DNA of 64,000 nt, taken from NCBI GenBank assembly GCA_003249225.1, contig QKJQ01000031.1, positions 51,154-115,153 on the forward strand, written 5' to 3'. Each line of letters opens with the position of its first letter. Positions within the stretch are counted from its first letter, which is position 1. The translations under genes were made by a program, and so were the position numbers. This document shows positions 51,568 to 63,887 of this stretch, one piece after another. The DNA comes from Clostridia bacterium (GTDB lineage: Bacteria > Bacillota > Clostridia > Lachnospirales > Lachnospiraceae). The notes below the pieces were generated by a model, which saw nothing but the letters and a program-made list of their open reading frames with translations, searched no databases and was not told where the DNA came from.

Positions 51568-51593
51568 CACCCTGTTTAAGAGTCAGGTTCTCT
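51568..51593 (-). other. tRNA-Lys anticodon-arm fragment between rnpA and rpmH
   Basis: 26 bp with 24 identical to the anticodon arm and flanks of tRNA-Lys at 16676-16701 (differences at two places). No D, T or acceptor arm is present, so it is not a tRNA gene. Confidence 0.7.
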
Positions 51594-51690
51594 TCAAGAT
51601 ATAAACTACTATATCCTTTTAAAATATCATGCAAATTCCATCGTACATAATGTAACCCCTGCTTAGAAGAAAAGGTCACAATTCTGCGAC

Positions 51691-51828
51691 CTATGCTGAT
51701 ATTTTATGTCTTCCTTTTGCTCTTCTAGCTGATAATACTTTACGTCCGTTCGTTGTAAGCATTCTCTTTCTGAAACCATGAACTTTTGCTCTTGATCTCT
51801 TCTTTGGTTGAAATGTCATTTTTGCCAT
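51691..51828 (-). CDS. rpmH: Ribosomal protein bL34
   Basis: 45 residues, [19 protein letters not shown] is the family signature and [10 protein letters not shown] the basic end. AAGGAGGTG is six bases ahead of ATG 51828. The ATG gives MAKMTFQP; a start at the second Met (residue 4) is also possible. Confidence 0.97.
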   Translation of the reverse strand: MAKMTFQPKKRSRAKVHGFRKRMLTTNGRKVLSARRAKGRHKISA

Positions 51829-52251
51829 TTGATACACCTCCTTATAATTCATTTCATATGACAGTACATCCTAAAACTATAGTTTTCCATTCTCATATGA
51901 TTAGCATTATAATTATATGCGCTTAGAGACCGTCCGTCAAGTAATTCTTTCATTTTCATCCTATTTTATGCACATTCCACTTATCCTTTCAATAAATAAT
52001 ATAAAAATACTTTATCCACAAATAACATCTTTTTGTGGATAAATTGTGGAATAATGGTGGATACATTTAAAAAATCACGTGGAAATACTTATTTTTGTGG
52101 GTGAATTTTGTGGATTAACTTGTACACCTTTTGTGGATAATTGAAAAGAAAAGAATCCAATCTCCGTAAAAAACGTTGATAATTTTATTATTTTTGTTAT
52201 AATATAATAATGGTATACTTCTTTAACTGTTGAAAGGTTAGGTTTGTCTTT
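51829..52251. other. oriC, rpmH-dnaA side: DnaA boxes and AT-rich region
   Basis: Perfect DnaA boxes TTATCCACA at 52012-52020 and as TGTGGATAA at 52034-52042 and 52132-52140; near-matches at 52056-52064, 52096-52104 and 52109-52117. An AT-rich tract (52172-52213) next to dnaA may be the unwinding part or the promoter. This is the left half of the bipartite origin around dnaA. Confidence 0.9.
52176..52203 (+). promoter_or_regulatory. Promoter of dnaA
   Basis: TTGATA (52176-52181), 16 nt, TATAAT (52198-52203), near DnaA boxes, so autoregulation is likely. Confidence 0.7.
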
Positions 52252-53613
52252 ATGAAAAATATTGTTAAATCACGCTGGCTGGAAATTTTAGATTATGTGA
52301 AGACCGAGTTGAAACTAAGTGATGTTTCTTTTAAAACCTGGTTATTACCACTTCAAGTCTATGATGTCAGAGAAAATAAAATTCTAATATCTGTTGACGA
52401 TGCTTTTATTAATTCACGTAATCTCGAATATGTTCAAAATAAATATGGTTTACATATTAAGATAGCCGTCGCTGAAATAACAAATATGGACTACGATGTA
52501 GAGTTCTATCTTTCAAGTACATTGAATAATTCCTCCATCGTTTCTCCTTCCATTAAAGAAAGCGGTACCAATGATACAGCTTCTTTTTTAAATCCCAGAT
52601 ATACTTTTGAGACTTTTGTTGTTGGTCCTAATAATAACTTTGCACATGCAGCTGCTCTGGCTGTTGCAGAGTCACCAGCAACCGTTTATAATCCTTTGTT
52701 CATCTATGGAGGCGTAGGTCTTGGCAAAACTCATCTTATGCATTCCATAGCTCATTTTATAATACAAAAAAATCCAAATTATAAAGTGCTTTATGTTACC
52801 AGTGAGCTATTTACAAATGATGTTATTCAGGCAATTCGTTATGGTAAACAAAGTCCTGAAGATCTTCGAAAAAAATACCGCAGTCTTGATGTACTTCTTA
52901 TTGATGATATTCAATTCGTAATTGGTAAAGAAAGTACCCAGGAGGAATTTTTCCATACCTTTAATTCTTTGTATGAATCAAAAAAACAGATTATTATATC
53001 TTCCGATAAACCACCAAAAGACATTCTTACGCTTGAAGACAGACTTCGTTCCCGATTTGAATGGGGTCTGACCGTAGACATTCAGTCTCCTAACTATGAA
53101 ACAAGAATGGCCATTCTTAGAAAAAAACAGGAAACCGATGGCTTGTCGATCGAAGAAGAGATTATTGAATATATAGCTTCCAATGTAAAATCTAACATTC
53201 GAGAACTTGAAGGCTCTTTAACGAAAGTTGTTGCTATGTCAAAATTAAAAAAGCAAAGCATAAATCTTTCTCTTGCTGAAGAAGCCTTAAAAGATATTAT
53301 ATCCCCAGATAATAAAAAGACCGTAGACTTTGATTTAATTGTCGAGGTTGTTACCGAACATTATAATATCACACCAATGGAAATTCTCTCAGATAACCGT
53401 TCTCAAAATGTATCCTTTCCAAGGCAGATCATTATGTATCTCTGCCGAAAACTAACTCCATTATCTTTGTCTGATATTGGAACCCTTTTAAATAAGAAGG
53501 ATCACACTACAATTCTTCATGGAATTAAGAAAATAGAAGATAAACTTGAAAAGGAAGCAACCTTCCAGAATGTAGTAGATGTTTTGATAAAAAAAATCAA
53601 TCCACAGATTTGA
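52252..53613 (+). CDS. dnaA: Chromosomal replication initiator DnaA
   Basis: 453 residues. Domain I (about 1-80), short linker, AAA+ with Walker A GGVGLGKTH (about 153-161) and Walker B LLIDDIQF (about 215-222), and domain IV with the DnaA signature LSDIGTLLNKKDHTTILHGI (about 408-427). It binds the boxes on both sides of its gene. AAAGG ahead of ATG 52252. Confidence 0.98.
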   Translation: MKNIVKSRWLEILDYVKTELKLSDVSFKTWLLPLQVYDVRENKILISVDDAFINSRNLEYVQNKYGLHIKIAVAEITNMDYDVEFYLSSTLNNSSIVSPSIKESGTNDTASFLNPRYTFETFVVGPNNNFAHAAALAVAESPATVYNPLFIYGGVGLGKTHLMHSIAHFIIQKNPNYKVLYVTSELFTNDVIQAIRYGKQSPEDLRKKYRSLDVLLIDDIQFVIGKESTQEEFFHTFNSLYESKKQIIISSDKPPKDILTLEDRLRSRFEWGLTVDIQSPNYETRMAILRKKQETDGLSIEEEIIEYIASNVKSNIRELEGSLTKVVAMSKLKKQSINLSLAEEALKDIISPDNKKTVDFDLIVEVVTEHYNITPMEILSDNRSQNVSFPRQIIMYLCRKLTPLSLSDIGTLLNKKDHTTILHGIKKIEDKLEKEATFQNVVDVLIKKINPQI

Positions 53614-53896
53614 TGTGGAAAACCTGTTGATAAATTAAATACTTTATGGATAACATATTAATTCATTCACATTAATTTTCAATTATTTTGATGTTATTCA
53701 CATAGTTTTTAGAAGTGGTTTTGCTTATTTTTCAATGACTTTGGGAGTTATACACTTATCAACATCCCCTACTACTACTACGAACTTAGTTTTTATATAT
53801 TTATATATAGATTTTCATCCACAAAAACATAATAAATTACAATCCACAATGATTGTTCATTTACATCAGACCATATCAAGGAAGGGAGTCAGAAGA
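53614..53896. other. oriC, dnaA-dnaN side
   Basis: Intergenic region with DnaA-box-like sequences such as TTATTCACA (53694-53702), CTTATCAACA near 53756, and ATCCACA near 53818 and 53842, plus AT-rich stretches. The right half of the bipartite origin. Confidence 0.75.
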
Positions 53897-55009
53897 ATGA
53901 AAATTATCTGTCCTAAAAACGAATTACAAAATGGTATCAATATCGTCTTGAAAGCTATTCCTGCAAAAACTACCATGCCTATTCTGGAGTGTATTGTTAT
54001 TGAGGTAAAGGAAGGTTACATTAAACTAATTGGAAATGATATGGAACTTGGAATTGAAACAATCATAAAAGGAGAAATAATAGAAACCGGAACCATCGCT
54101 ATTAGTGCTAAGATTTTTTCGGACATTATTAGAAAGCTCCCTGATAATGATATTGTAATAGAAAAGGATGAAACCTTTACTGCTACGATAACCTGTGAAA
54201 AATCAAAGTTTTCAATTGCCGGAAAATCAGCGGACGAATTTCCTTTTCTTCCGGTAATAGAAAAAAAAGAAGCGCTGCTTCTTTCACAGTTTACATTAAA
54301 AGAAATCATAAGACAGACTGTATTTTCAATATCGGAAAATGAAAGCAATAAGATCATGACAGGAGAACTTCTGGAAATAAACAATAATATGTTGCGGGTA
54401 GCATCTCTTGACGGTCATAGAATTTCAATCCGCAGAATTATGCTTAAGGAAGAATATAATGATTGTAAAGTTATAATACCAGGAAAGACATTAAACGAAG
54501 TAAGTAAGATTCTATCTGGTGAAGCTGACAGCGAAGTAAGAATTTATTTTACAGAAAGACATATTCTTTTTGAGTTTGATGATACCATCGTTTTATCAAG
54601 ACTGATTGAAGGTGAGTATTATAAAATTGATCAGATGCTTTCTTCCGATTATGAAACAAAGATAGTAATGAATAAAAAAGATCTCTTAAGCTGTATCGAC
54701 AGAGCAACACTTTTGATAAAAGAAACTGAGAAAAAGCCAATCATAATAAATGTTATCGATGAAAAACTTGAACTAAAGGTTAACACCTCTTTGGGATCTA
54801 TGAATGAAGATATTACGATCCAAAAAGAAGGAAAAGATATTATGATAGGCTTCAATCCTAAATTTATCATTGAAGTTCTCCGTGTTATCGAAGAGGAAGA
54901 AGTGACAATTTATCTTACAAACTCGAAAGCTCCATGCTTTATCAGAGATGAAGAAGATAATTATATATATTTGATTCTGCCTGTGAATTTTAATGCAGCA
55001 GCATATTAG
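53897..55009 (+). CDS. dnaN: DNA polymerase III beta subunit (sliding clamp)
   Basis: 370 residues, the usual size. Start MKIICPKNELQNGINIVLKA and end LPVNFNAAAY are typical; three clamp domains of about 120 residues each. It clamps polymerase to DNA. ATG 53897 is chosen after AAGGGAG; the long frame from 53735 runs through origin sequences and is not credible. Confidence 0.97.
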   Translation: MKIICPKNELQNGINIVLKAIPAKTTMPILECIVIEVKEGYIKLIGNDMELGIETIIKGEIIETGTIAISAKIFSDIIRKLPDNDIVIEKDETFTATITCEKSKFSIAGKSADEFPFLPVIEKKEALLLSQFTLKEIIRQTVFSISENESNKIMTGELLEINNNMLRVASLDGHRISIRRIMLKEEYNDCKVIIPGKTLNEVSKILSGEADSEVRIYFTERHILFEFDDTIVLSRLIEGEYYKIDQMLSSDYETKIVMNKKDLLSCIDRATLLIKETEKKPIIINVIDEKLELKVNTSLGSMNEDITIQKEGKDIMIGFNPKFIIEVLRVIEEEEVTIYLTNSKAPCFIRDEEDNYIYLILPVNFNAAAY

Positions 55010-55032
55010 ACGAAAGTCAGAAAAGGGGCAGT

Positions 55033-55251
55033 ATGGAAACCGTATACATTAAAGATGAATTCATTAAACTGGGACAGGTAATGAAGCTTGGTGGACTTGT
55101 TCAATCCGGAACCGATGCAAAATTTATTATTCAGGACGGAAAAGTGAAAGTGAATGGAGCCGTTGAATATCAAAGGGGAAAGAAAATAAGACCTGGAGAT
55201 GTTGTAGAATTTCAAGGAGAATCAATAAAGATAGAGAGTAAAATTTCGTAG
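55033..55251 (+). CDS. yaaA: S4-domain protein YaaA
   Basis: 72 residues, S4 RNA-binding fold (IKLGQVMKLGGLVQSGTDAK). Always between dnaN and recF in Firmicutes. Probably binds rRNA or ribosomal particles. AGGGGC before ATG 55033. Confidence 0.93.
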   Translation: METVYIKDEFIKLGQVMKLGGLVQSGTDAKFIIQDGKVKVNGAVEYQRGKKIRPGDVVEFQGESIKIESKIS

Positions 55252-55369
55252 TGAGAAAATGTAATCGTAAAGAGAATATATGCGAATAAAAGGAACAAAG
55301 AAAAAAATAAAGCAAAATAAATTATTATGGTAATATAGGTTATTTCAGAAGAAAGACAGATGGTGGTAA

Positions 55370-56503
55370 ATGAAAGTAAAACTCCTTGAACTTCGAGATT
55401 TTAGAAATTATCATACTCTTCAGGTCGAATTTTCAGAGGATGCGAATTTGTTGTATGGAGATAATGCACAGGGAAAAACAAATATACTTGAAGCAATTTA
55501 TCTTTGCGGTACAACAAAATCTCATCGGGGAAGCAAAGATAAAGATATGATCCGTTATGATGGAGAAGAATCTCACATCAGGATGTTCATTGAGCGAGAT
55601 TCCATTACACATAAGATCGATATGCATCTGAAACAGAACAAAGCAAAGGGTATAGCAATCGATGGAATACCAATAAAAAAAAGTTCAGAGCTTTTTTCTC
55701 TCATCAATATAGTATCTTTTTCACCGGAAGACTTATCCATCGTAAAAAATGGTCCGGGAGAAAGAAGAAGATTTATGGATATGGAACTTTGTCAGCTGGA
55801 TAAGATATATCTGTTTCATCTGGCAAATTACAATAAGGCAATTACACAGAGAAACTCATTGCTTAAACAGCTCCAATATAGCAGGGGTCTGGAAGATACA
55901 CTTGCCGTATGGAATGAACATCTTATTACCAGCGGAACAAAATTGATTAAAGCAAGAACAGAGTTCATCAAAGAAATAAGCGATATAGCTGAGAAAATTC
56001 ATGAAAAACTCTCCGATGGAAGAGAGACTTTGAAACTTTTATATGAACCGAATGTAATCGAGGAAGATTACAAAAAGGCAATGAAAGAATCTTTACAAAA
56101 AGATATCGCTACCAAGATGACAAATGTAGGACCCCATAGGGATGATATAAGTTTTCAGTTAAGCAAACTCAATGAAACAATGAAAACAGAAAAAGAAGCT
56201 TACGAAGATGTCAGACGTTTTGGTTCACAGGGACAGCAAAGAACAGCCGCGCTGTCCTTAAAATTGGCAGAAATTGAGTTAGTCAAGATGCGGATAAAAG
56301 ACACCCCCATCATTCTTCTTGATGATGTACTTTCTGAACTTGATCGAAACAGACAGGAACAATTATTGTCCTGTATACAAGGGATGCAGACGATCATAAC
56401 CTGTACAGGGCTTGAAGAATTTGTGAATGATCGGCTGGAGCATAACCAGGTTTATCATGTAAAGAACGGAAACATAGAAAAAATCAATGAAAAGATCAAA
56501 TAA
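55370..56503 (+). CDS. recF: DNA replication and repair protein RecF
   Basis: 377 residues. Walker A GDNAQGKTN (about 30-38), SMC/ABC-like signature FGSQGQQRTAALSLKLAEIE (about 284-303) and Walker B PIILLDDVLSELD. It loads RecA at gaps with RecO and RecR. Downstream, the gap to gyrB is 122 nt and the usual small remB-type gene is missing. Confidence 0.97.
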   Translation: MKVKLLELRDFRNYHTLQVEFSEDANLLYGDNAQGKTNILEAIYLCGTTKSHRGSKDKDMIRYDGEESHIRMFIERDSITHKIDMHLKQNKAKGIAIDGIPIKKSSELFSLINIVSFSPEDLSIVKNGPGERRRFMDMELCQLDKIYLFHLANYNKAITQRNSLLKQLQYSRGLEDTLAVWNEHLITSGTKLIKARTEFIKEISDIAEKIHEKLSDGRETLKLLYEPNVIEEDYKKAMKESLQKDIATKMTNVGPHRDDISFQLSKLNETMKTEKEAYEDVRRFGSQGQQRTAALSLKLAEIELVKMRIKDTPIILLDDVLSELDRNRQEQLLSCIQGMQTIITCTGLEEFVNDRLEHNQVYHVKNGNIEKINEKIK

Positions 56504-56598
56504 GAATTAAATAAAAATAGTATTAATTCAAAGAAAGAATAATTTATATTACTGCAAATTGTGTACATGTGCTGCTTTACACAATTCATCATGCGTAA

Positions 56599-58575
<1,977 letters not shown>

Positions 58576-58735
58576 TGGTTTATCAAAGTCATAGCGAATC
58601 ATTATAAAAGTAATATTTTACTAATATGATGTTTCAAAAATACATTCATCAAGTAAAGATTTTACAGAAACTTGTACAGGAGATAAAAGCTCTCTTTGGA
58701 GAATGGATCTCTTTAGAGAAAATGGAGGATAGAAA

Positions 58736-61426
58736 ATGGATGAGAATATCTTTGATAAGGTTCATGACATAGATCTGAAAAAGACTATGGAAGAATCCTA
58801 TATCAATTATGCCATGTCAGTTATTGCTTCGCGTGCGCTTCCTGATGTTCGGGATGGTTTAAAGCCTGTTCAGCGAAGAGTATTGTATGCAATGATTGAA
58901 CTGAACAACGGACCGGACAAACCTCACCGTAAGTGTGCCCGTATCGTTGGTGATACCATGGGTAAATACCACCCGCATGGTGACAGTTCGATCTATGGTG
59001 CACTTGTTAATCTTGCTCAGGAATGGTCTACCAGATACCCACTGATCGACGGACATGGCAATTTTGGTTCTGTTGATGGAGATGGCGCAGCAGCTATGCG
59101 ATATACAGAAGCCAGACTCAGCAAAATGTCAATGGAAATGTTATCGGATATCAATAAAGATACCGTAGACTTCACACCAAACTTTGACGAGACTGAAAAA
59201 GAACCACTGGTACTCCCATCCCGTTTTCCAAATCTTCTTGTTAATGGAACAACAGGTATTGCCGTTGGTATGGCAACAAACATACCACCTCATAATCTTG
59301 GTGAAATCATTGACGCAGTTGTAAAAATTATTGACAATAAAAAAGAAGACAGGGAAACAGAAATAGAAGAACTTCTTCAAATCGTTAAAGGTCCAGATTT
59401 TCCGACTGGTGCAACCATACTTGGAACCAGTGGTATCAATGAAGCATACCGGACCGGCCGTGGTAAGATCCGTGTTCGTGCAGTTACGGAAATAGAACCG
59501 ATGCAGAATGGAAAATCCCGTATTGTCGTTACGGAACTTCCTTACATGGTCAACAAAGCAAGACTGATCGAAAAAATCGCTGAACTTGTTCGTGAAAAGA
59601 AAATCGATGGAATTACAGAACTTCGTGATGAATCAGACCGTCAGGGTATGAGAATCTGTATAGAACTTCGAAGAGATGTTAACAGCAATGTTCTGTTAAA
59701 CCAGTTATACAAGCATACCCAGATGCAGGATACCTTCGGTGTCAATATGCTTGCCCTTGTTGATAATGAACCAAAAGTACTTTCTCTTCCACAGATGCTT
59801 ACGTTTTATCTGAAACATCAGGAAGAAGTAGTGACCAGAAGAACCCAGTATGATTTGAATAAAGCAGAAGAACGTGCTCATATACTGGAAGGTCAGCTGA
59901 TCGCACTTGATCATATTGACGAAGTAATCAGTATCATTCGTTCTTCGCCGAATGGCCCAGTTGCAAAACAGCGCTTAATGGAGAGATTTGCTTTTGATGA
60001 CATTCAGGCTCAGTCAATTATTGACATGAGACTTCGTGCTCTTACCGGACTGGAAAGAGAAAAAATCGAAAACGAGCACAAAGAACTGATGGCAAAGATT
60101 GCAGAATACAAAGCAATTCTTGCGGATGAGAAAATTCTTCTTAGTGTTGTCCGCGAAGAAATCCTGATTATTCGAAGCAAATACAACGATGAAAGAAGAA
60201 CAGCCATTGGGTTTGATGAATTTGATATTTCCATGGAAGACATGATTCCGGAAGAAGATGTTGTAGTAGCCATGACGAGTCTTGGTTACATCAAACGAAT
60301 GACGATCGATAATTTCAAGAGCCAGCACCGCGGCGGTAAGGGAATAAAAGGAATGCAAACGATTGAGGAAGACTTCATTGAGGACCTCTTCATGACGACT
60401 ACGCATCATTACCTTATGTTCTTTACAAACAAAGGCCGTGTATACAGGCTGAAGACCTACGAAATTCCGGAGTCTTCCAGAACGGCAAGAGGAACTGCAG
60501 TCGTTAACCTGCTTCAATTACTGCCGGAAGAAAAGATAACCGCAATTATTTCGCTAAAAGAATACAATGAAAATCAATACCTGTTCATGACGACCAGAGA
60601 TGGTATTGTAAAAAAGACAAAATTAAAAGAATACAGTAACATACGTAAGACCGGTATTCAGGCAATTAATCTTCATGATAGTGATGAATTGATCGAAGCA
60701 AAGCGTACCGACGGTAACACAGACATTTTCCTTGTTACAAAGAACGGAATGTGTATACGATTCAATGAGACTGATGTTCGCTTCACCGGAAGAAGTTCTA
60801 TGGGTGTTATCGGTATGAATCTTACAGACGGCGACAATGTTGTATCCATGCAGATGCATACGCAGGGTAAATTCCTATTGTTCGTATCCGAAAATGGACT
60901 TGGAAAATTAACGGACATAGATGAATTTACTTGCCAGCGTCGTGGCGGTAAGGGCGTAAAATGTTATAAGATTACCGAGAAATCAGGCTGTGTTGTTGGA
61001 GCAAAAGCAATTGATGATAACAGGGAAATCATGCTGATCACGAACGAAGGTATCATCATCCGTATGGAAGTAAAAGATATAAGCAAATCAGGCCGCAACA
61101 CAACAGGTGTTAAGCTGATCAATATGGATAAAGAAAGTGATATCCATGTTGCAAGCATTGCCAAGGTCAGAGATTCTGCCGGAAATGATGATGACGATAC
61201 GGTGCTTGAGGAATTAAAGAAGCAGCTGGAGTCCGAAGAAGTTGTAGCAGAAGGTGTAAATCTATCGGATGATACAATGTACGATGATACAGACGAAGAA
61301 TACGATGATGACAATTTTGAAGAAGCAGATCTTGATGCAGAAGATTCCGAAGAGGAAAGCAGTGATGAAGACTATTCCGACATTAATAAACTGCTTGATC
61401 GTGCAAAGAGAGACAAGGAAGATTAA
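58736..61426 (+). CDS. gyrA: DNA gyrase subunit A with a long acidic tail and Gly88 in the QRDR
   Basis: 896 residues. Catalytic Tyr in [11 protein letters not shown] (Y122 region) and [17 protein letters not shown] (80-92). The position equal to E. coli Asp87 is Gly88; Ser83 equivalent (Ser84) is normal. Six C-terminal beta-pinwheel blades (about 500-820), including a GyrA-box-like QRRGGKG at 735-741 and an earlier QHRGGKG. The last 80 residues are very acidic ([20 protein letters not shown]). GGAGG before ATG 58736. Confidence 0.97.
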   Translation: MDENIFDKVHDIDLKKTMEESYINYAMSVIASRALPDVRDGLKPVQRRVLYAMIELNNGPDKPHRKCARIVGDTMGKYHPHGDSSIYGALVNLAQEWSTRYPLIDGHGNFGSVDGDGAAAMRYTEARLSKMSMEMLSDINKDTVDFTPNFDETEKEPLVLPSRFPNLLVNGTTGIAVGMATNIPPHNLGEIIDAVVKIIDNKKEDRETEIEELLQIVKGPDFPTGATILGTSGINEAYRTGRGKIRVRAVTEIEPMQNGKSRIVVTELPYMVNKARLIEKIAELVREKKIDGITELRDESDRQGMRICIELRRDVNSNVLLNQLYKHTQMQDTFGVNMLALVDNEPKVLSLPQMLTFYLKHQEEVVTRRTQYDLNKAEERAHILEGQLIALDHIDEVISIIRSSPNGPVAKQRLMERFAFDDIQAQSIIDMRLRALTGLEREKIENEHKELMAKIAEYKAILADEKILLSVVREEILIIRSKYNDERRTAIGFDEFDISMEDMIPEEDVVVAMTSLGYIKRMTIDNFKSQHRGGKGIKGMQTIEEDFIEDLFMTTTHHYLMFFTNKGRVYRLKTYEIPESSRTARGTAVVNLLQLLPEEKITAIISLKEYNENQYLFMTTRDGIVKKTKLKEYSNIRKTGIQAINLHDSDELIEAKRTDGNTDIFLVTKNGMCIRFNETDVRFTGRSSMGVIGMNLTDGDNVVSMQMHTQGKFLLFVSENGLGKLTDIDEFTCQRRGGKGVKCYKITEKSGCVVGAKAIDDNREIMLITNEGIIIRMEVKDISKSGRNTTGVKLINMDKESDIHVASIAKVRDSAGNDDDDTVLEELKKQLESEEVVAEGVNLSDDTMYDDTDEEYDDDNFEEADLDAEDSEEESSDEDYSDINKLLDRAKRDKED

Positions 61427-61503
61427 TTAAGTAACAGTGTTTAAATAGCAGTAATTAAGTAGATGTAATTAAGTAATGGTTTTAAGAATGATAGAACATT
61501 CAT

Positions 61504-61535
61504 AAAGAGCTGTCTGCGGATGGCTCTTTTGTTTT
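61504..61535 (+). terminator. Terminator after gyrA
   Basis: Stem AAAGAGC...GCTCTTT (61504-61529) with inner pairs and a U-rich tail. Confidence 0.8.
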
Positions 61536-61585
61536 ATCTACTTTCAGACCTCACAAATTACGATATGAAAAAAATCAATATTTTA

Positions 61586-61614
61586 TTGAAATAAAGGCAC
61601 AATGTTATTATACT
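61586..61614 (+). promoter_or_regulatory. Promoter of the fumarase alpha gene
   Basis: TTGAAA (61586-61591), 17 nt, TATACT (61609-61614), 36 nt before ATG 61651. Confidence 0.7.
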
Positions 61615-61650
61615 TAAGAGGCAGCAAAAGGCCGAACACGGAGGCAGAGT

Positions 61651-62493
61651 ATGAGAATCGTTGATACAAACGAAATAACTAAAGCAATCAGAGAGATGTG
61701 TATAGAAGCAAATATATCTTTGTCCGCAGATATGAAAGAGGCTATCGGCACAGCACTCAGTAAAGAAAAATCAGAAATGGGAAAGAAAATTCTTCAGCAG
61801 TTAGAAGATAATATGAAAATAGCGAAAGAAGAAGCCATACCAATCTGCCAGGATACTGGTATGGCAATAGTTTTTCTAAAGATAGGACAAGAAGTCCATT
61901 TGACCGGTGAATTCTTAGAAGATGCAATCAACGAAGGAATTCGTCAGGGATATAGAGAAGGTTACTTACGAAAATCTGTAGTAGAAGATCCATTGGTTCG
62001 TATCAATACAAAAGATAATACACCGGGAATTATTCATACTTCAATCGTTCCAGGAGAATCAATAGAGATAACAGTAGCACCAAAAGGATTTGGCAGTGAA
62101 AATATGAGCCGCATTTATATGCTAAAACCATCGGATGGAATCGAAGGTGTGAAAAAAGCAGTCATCGAAACAGTAGAGTTGGCTGGTCCCAATGCCTGTC
62201 CTCCTATTGTTGTTGGTGTTGGCATCGGTGGTGATTTTGAGATGTCGGCTATACTGGCTAAAAAAGCACTGACGAGAGCTCTTGGTTCTCACTCCACAAA
62301 AGAGCATCTTGAGAAACTTGAAATTGAACTGCTAAAAGAAATAAATGATCTAAACATCGGGCCTGCAGGTTTTGGAGGAAAGACAACAGCCCTTGGCGTT
62401 GCTATTGAATCTTATCCAACTCATATTGCCGGCATGCCTCTTGCTATTAATATATGCTGTCATGTAAATAGACACGTAACAAAAATAATATAG
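61651..62493 (+). CDS. fumA: Class I fumarate hydratase, alpha subunit
   Basis: 280 residues. Three Cys that bind a [4Fe-4S] cluster: C in PICQDTG (about 68-74), ANACPP (about 179-184) and NICCH (about 268-272). It hydrates fumarate to malate with the beta subunit. GGAGG precedes the start. The partner gene is 470 nt away, unusual for this pair. Confidence 0.93.
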   Translation: MRIVDTNEITKAIREMCIEANISLSADMKEAIGTALSKEKSEMGKKILQQLEDNMKIAKEEAIPICQDTGMAIVFLKIGQEVHLTGEFLEDAINEGIRQGYREGYLRKSVVEDPLVRINTKDNTPGIIHTSIVPGESIEITVAPKGFGSENMSRIYMLKPSDGIEGVKKAVIETVELAGPNACPPIVVGVGIGGDFEMSAILAKKALTRALGSHSTKEHLEKLEIELLKEINDLNIGPAGFGGKTTALGVAIESYPTHIAGMPLAINICCHVNRHVTKII

Positions 62494-62962
62494 AAGAAAA
62501 TCATAAAATAATACTTATATATAGATAAGAATCTTATCTGATTCAGAACCAAATTTTAAGGAAAATATAGAATGAAAGAATTTATTATCCTTTACAATGA
62601 AGTAAATTTTGTATTGTGAATCAGTTATCATCAAAAAAATATAATGTAGAGCAGTAACTTGTAATAATGAATTGTAATGATAAATTGTAATGATAAGCAG
62701 TAACTTGTAATAATGAATTGTAATGGTAAGAAATAATTTACGAAAAAGAATTGTAATGTGAAGATGTAGCTTACAATAATTAACTGTGATAAGAAACAGT
62801 AACCTGTATTATTGTATTGTGATGTGTAATCTATACTTGCAGAGACAAATTAGCAGAAATAAAAATGATGAAATTGGTTTTATGTTCACTGGATAGGTAT
62901 TCCATAAAAATTGATCCACGTATTGAACCAAGTCACGTAATTCTACAGAAATGGAGAGTCTT
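62494..62962. repeat. Degenerate repeats between the fumarase subunit genes
   Basis: A 29 bp direct repeat (62651-62679 and 62697-62725) starts with GCAGTAACTTGTAATAATGA. Related shorter motifs (TTGTAATGATAA, TGTAATGTGAAG, TTGTGATGTG) continue to about 62830. No gene. It has the look of the 24 bp array at 43732 in reverse orientation, but is more decayed. Confidence 0.75.
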
Positions 62963-63496
62963 ATGGAAAAACATTTGCATACACCTATAACAAAGGAAAT
63001 GGCGGAAGAAGTTACAGCAGGTGATTATGTTTATTTGACTGGAAGAATCTATACCGCCAGAGATGCAGCTCATAAAAGAATGGTTGAGAATCTGGAAAAA
63101 GGAATTGCGCTTCCCTTTAATCCAGAGAATGAGACGATTTATTATCTTGGACCAACGCCAGCAAGAGAAAATCAGGTGATCGGATCCGCCGGCCCAACGA
63201 CAAGCAGTAGAATGGATGCTTATACACCAGTCCTACTTGACCTTGGTATAACCGGAATGATTGGAAAAGGAAAAAGAAGCGAAACCGTCAAAAAATCGAT
63301 CCAAAAGAATAAAGCGGTTTACTTTGCTGCCATTGGTGGAGCAGGAGCTTTGCTATCTAAGTGTATAACAAAAGCAAAAGTTATAGCGTATGAAGATCTG
63401 GGAGCTGAGGCGGTGTTTGAACTTGAGGTAAAAGACTTTCCCGTAATTGTCGTAAATGACTCAAAAGGAAATGACTTCTACACAATCCGTAAATGA
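62963..63496 (+). CDS. fumB: Class I fumarate hydratase, beta subunit
   Basis: 177 residues. Motifs GDYVYLTGRIYTARDAAHKR (about 22-41), LGPTPARENQVIGSAGPTTS (about 65-84) and MIGKGKR are family-typical. It completes the enzyme whose alpha subunit is encoded upstream. ATG 62963 follows GGAGAG; ATG 62951 overlaps that site. Confidence 0.92.
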   Translation: MEKHLHTPITKEMAEEVTAGDYVYLTGRIYTARDAAHKRMVENLEKGIALPFNPENETIYYLGPTPARENQVIGSAGPTTSSRMDAYTPVLLDLGITGMIGKGKRSETVKKSIQKNKAVYFAAIGGAGALLSKCITKAKVIAYEDLGAEAVFELEVKDFPVIVVNDSKGNDFYTIRK

Positions 63497-63536
63497 AAGT
63501 AGGACCAATTATTTATTTAAATTGTTTATAATGTAG

Positions 63537-63565
63537 TTGACAATATACAATATTCTTGCTATACT
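63537..63565 (+). promoter_or_regulatory. Promoter of tRNA-Ser
   Basis: TTGACA (63537-63542), 17 nt, TATACT (63560-63565), 68 nt before the tRNA. Confidence 0.8.
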
Positions 63566-63633
63566 ATTATTTGCGTCCCCCATAAAAACGAGTACGCAAA
63601 AAACTGAATATTTAATCATCAGAATTCAGATTT

Positions 63634-63721
63634 GGAGAAATACTCAAGAGGCTGAAGAGGCGCCCCTGCTAAGGGTGTAGGTCGTTTGCGCGGCGCGAGG
63701 GTTCAAATCCCTCTTTCTCCG
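63634..63721 (+). tRNA. tRNA-Ser (anticodon GCT)
   Basis: 88 nt class II tRNA. Acceptor GGAGAAA/TTTCTCC, long variable arm, anticodon loop CTGCTAA in CCCCTGCTAAGGG, and T arm GAGGGTTCAAATCCCTC. Discriminator G; CCA is not encoded. Confidence 0.95.
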
Positions 63722-63858
63722 TTCATCAATAATAGACGTAAATGCGAAAACATTTGTTTGAATTGATGAAACAATGAAGTATAAAGTACCTGAAAAGGGC
63801 TTTAAAACAGCAATTGTTTAAAATGTTTTAGAAATTAAAAATATTTTAAAAAAACCTG

Positions 63859-63887
63859 TTGACAAACATCCGATACGGTGTTATACT
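63859..63887 (+). promoter_or_regulatory. Strong promoter, probably of an rRNA operon
   Basis: TTGACA (63859-63864), 17 nt, TATACT (63882-63887). No ORF follows to the window end; the leader looks like an rRNA operon leader. Confidence 0.6.
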
